From: an uncultured Lachnospiraceae bacterium
Lineage (GTDB): Bacteria > Bacillota > Clostridia > Lachnospirales > Lachnospiraceae
DNA: 15,258 nt
Direction: 5' to 3'
Assembly: GCA_905193085.1 (NCBI GenBank)
Contig: CAJJNI010000040.1
Location: 1 to 15,258, forward strand
The notes below the pieces were generated by a model that saw nothing but the letters and a program-made list of their open reading frames with translations, did no database searches and had not been told where the DNA came from. Positions 15,216-15,258 of the stretch are shown piece by piece (position 1 is the stretch's first letter; each line of letters opens with the position of its first letter). The position numbers and the translations under genes were made by a program.

Positions 15216-15258
15216 CTACTTTCAGGTTGAAAAGTCATCAAAAACAAACGAATGACAA

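Overview
The window is low-GC, densely coded DNA with strong Shine-Dalgarno sites (GGAGG type), good sigma-A promoters and frequent TTG/GTG starts. Gene content points to an anaerobic gut-type Firmicute, most likely a Lachnospiraceae relative: a dockerin-bearing GH95 fucosidase, an ECF sigma factor of the RGGG-type seen in that family with a Thr/Pro-rich membrane partner, and a MurG with the HESDMTPGLANK motif. The family assignment is inference from protein flavour; no rRNA or tRNA is present to confirm it.

Layout. Positions 1-163 hold the promoter, leader and ribosome binding site of a minus-strand gene that starts just off the left edge. Then come a divergent CorA-like metal transporter (minus), a hairpin terminator, and a translationally coupled minus-strand pair: a membrane-anchored Thr/Pro-rich protein (putative anti-sigma factor) preceded by its ECF sigma factor. 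A ~590-bp divergent intergenic region carries three consecutive hairpins in the sigma leader and an extended -10 promoter for the large secreted GH95 alpha-L-fucosidase with a C-terminal dockerin (plus). A structured terminator and a second extended -10 promoter separate it from a tight plus-strand run: argJ, a rhomboid protease (TTG start), and a flavodoxin-like/SCP2 fusion whose start overlaps the rhomboid stop. A HIT-family hydrolase follows. Next is an AT-richer, TTA-leucine-rich segment with a broken superfamily 2 helicase (frameshift plus internal deletion) and a small acidic hypothetical gene, closed by a perfect 10-bp terminator. The right end, on the minus strand, is an ArsB/SLC13-type permease followed 32 bp later by murG.

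How they may work together. The sigma/anti-sigma pair and the divergent dockerin fucosidase share an intergenic region, so a surface-sensing circuit controlling glycan degradation is an attractive but unproven idea. ArgJ, rhomboid and flavodoxin-SCP2 look co-transcribed, the last two perhaps translationally coupled, although no pathway connects them. The helicase and its small downstream gene look like the decayed remnant of an accessory, perhaps horizontally acquired, module between housekeeping genes.

I found no CRISPR array, RNA gene, insertion sequence or complete mobile element. The most worthwhile oddities are the helicase remnant and its uncharacterised partner, the rhomboid/flavodoxin-SCP2 overlap, the sigma-factor leader hairpins and the palindrome just downstream of the leftmost promoter.
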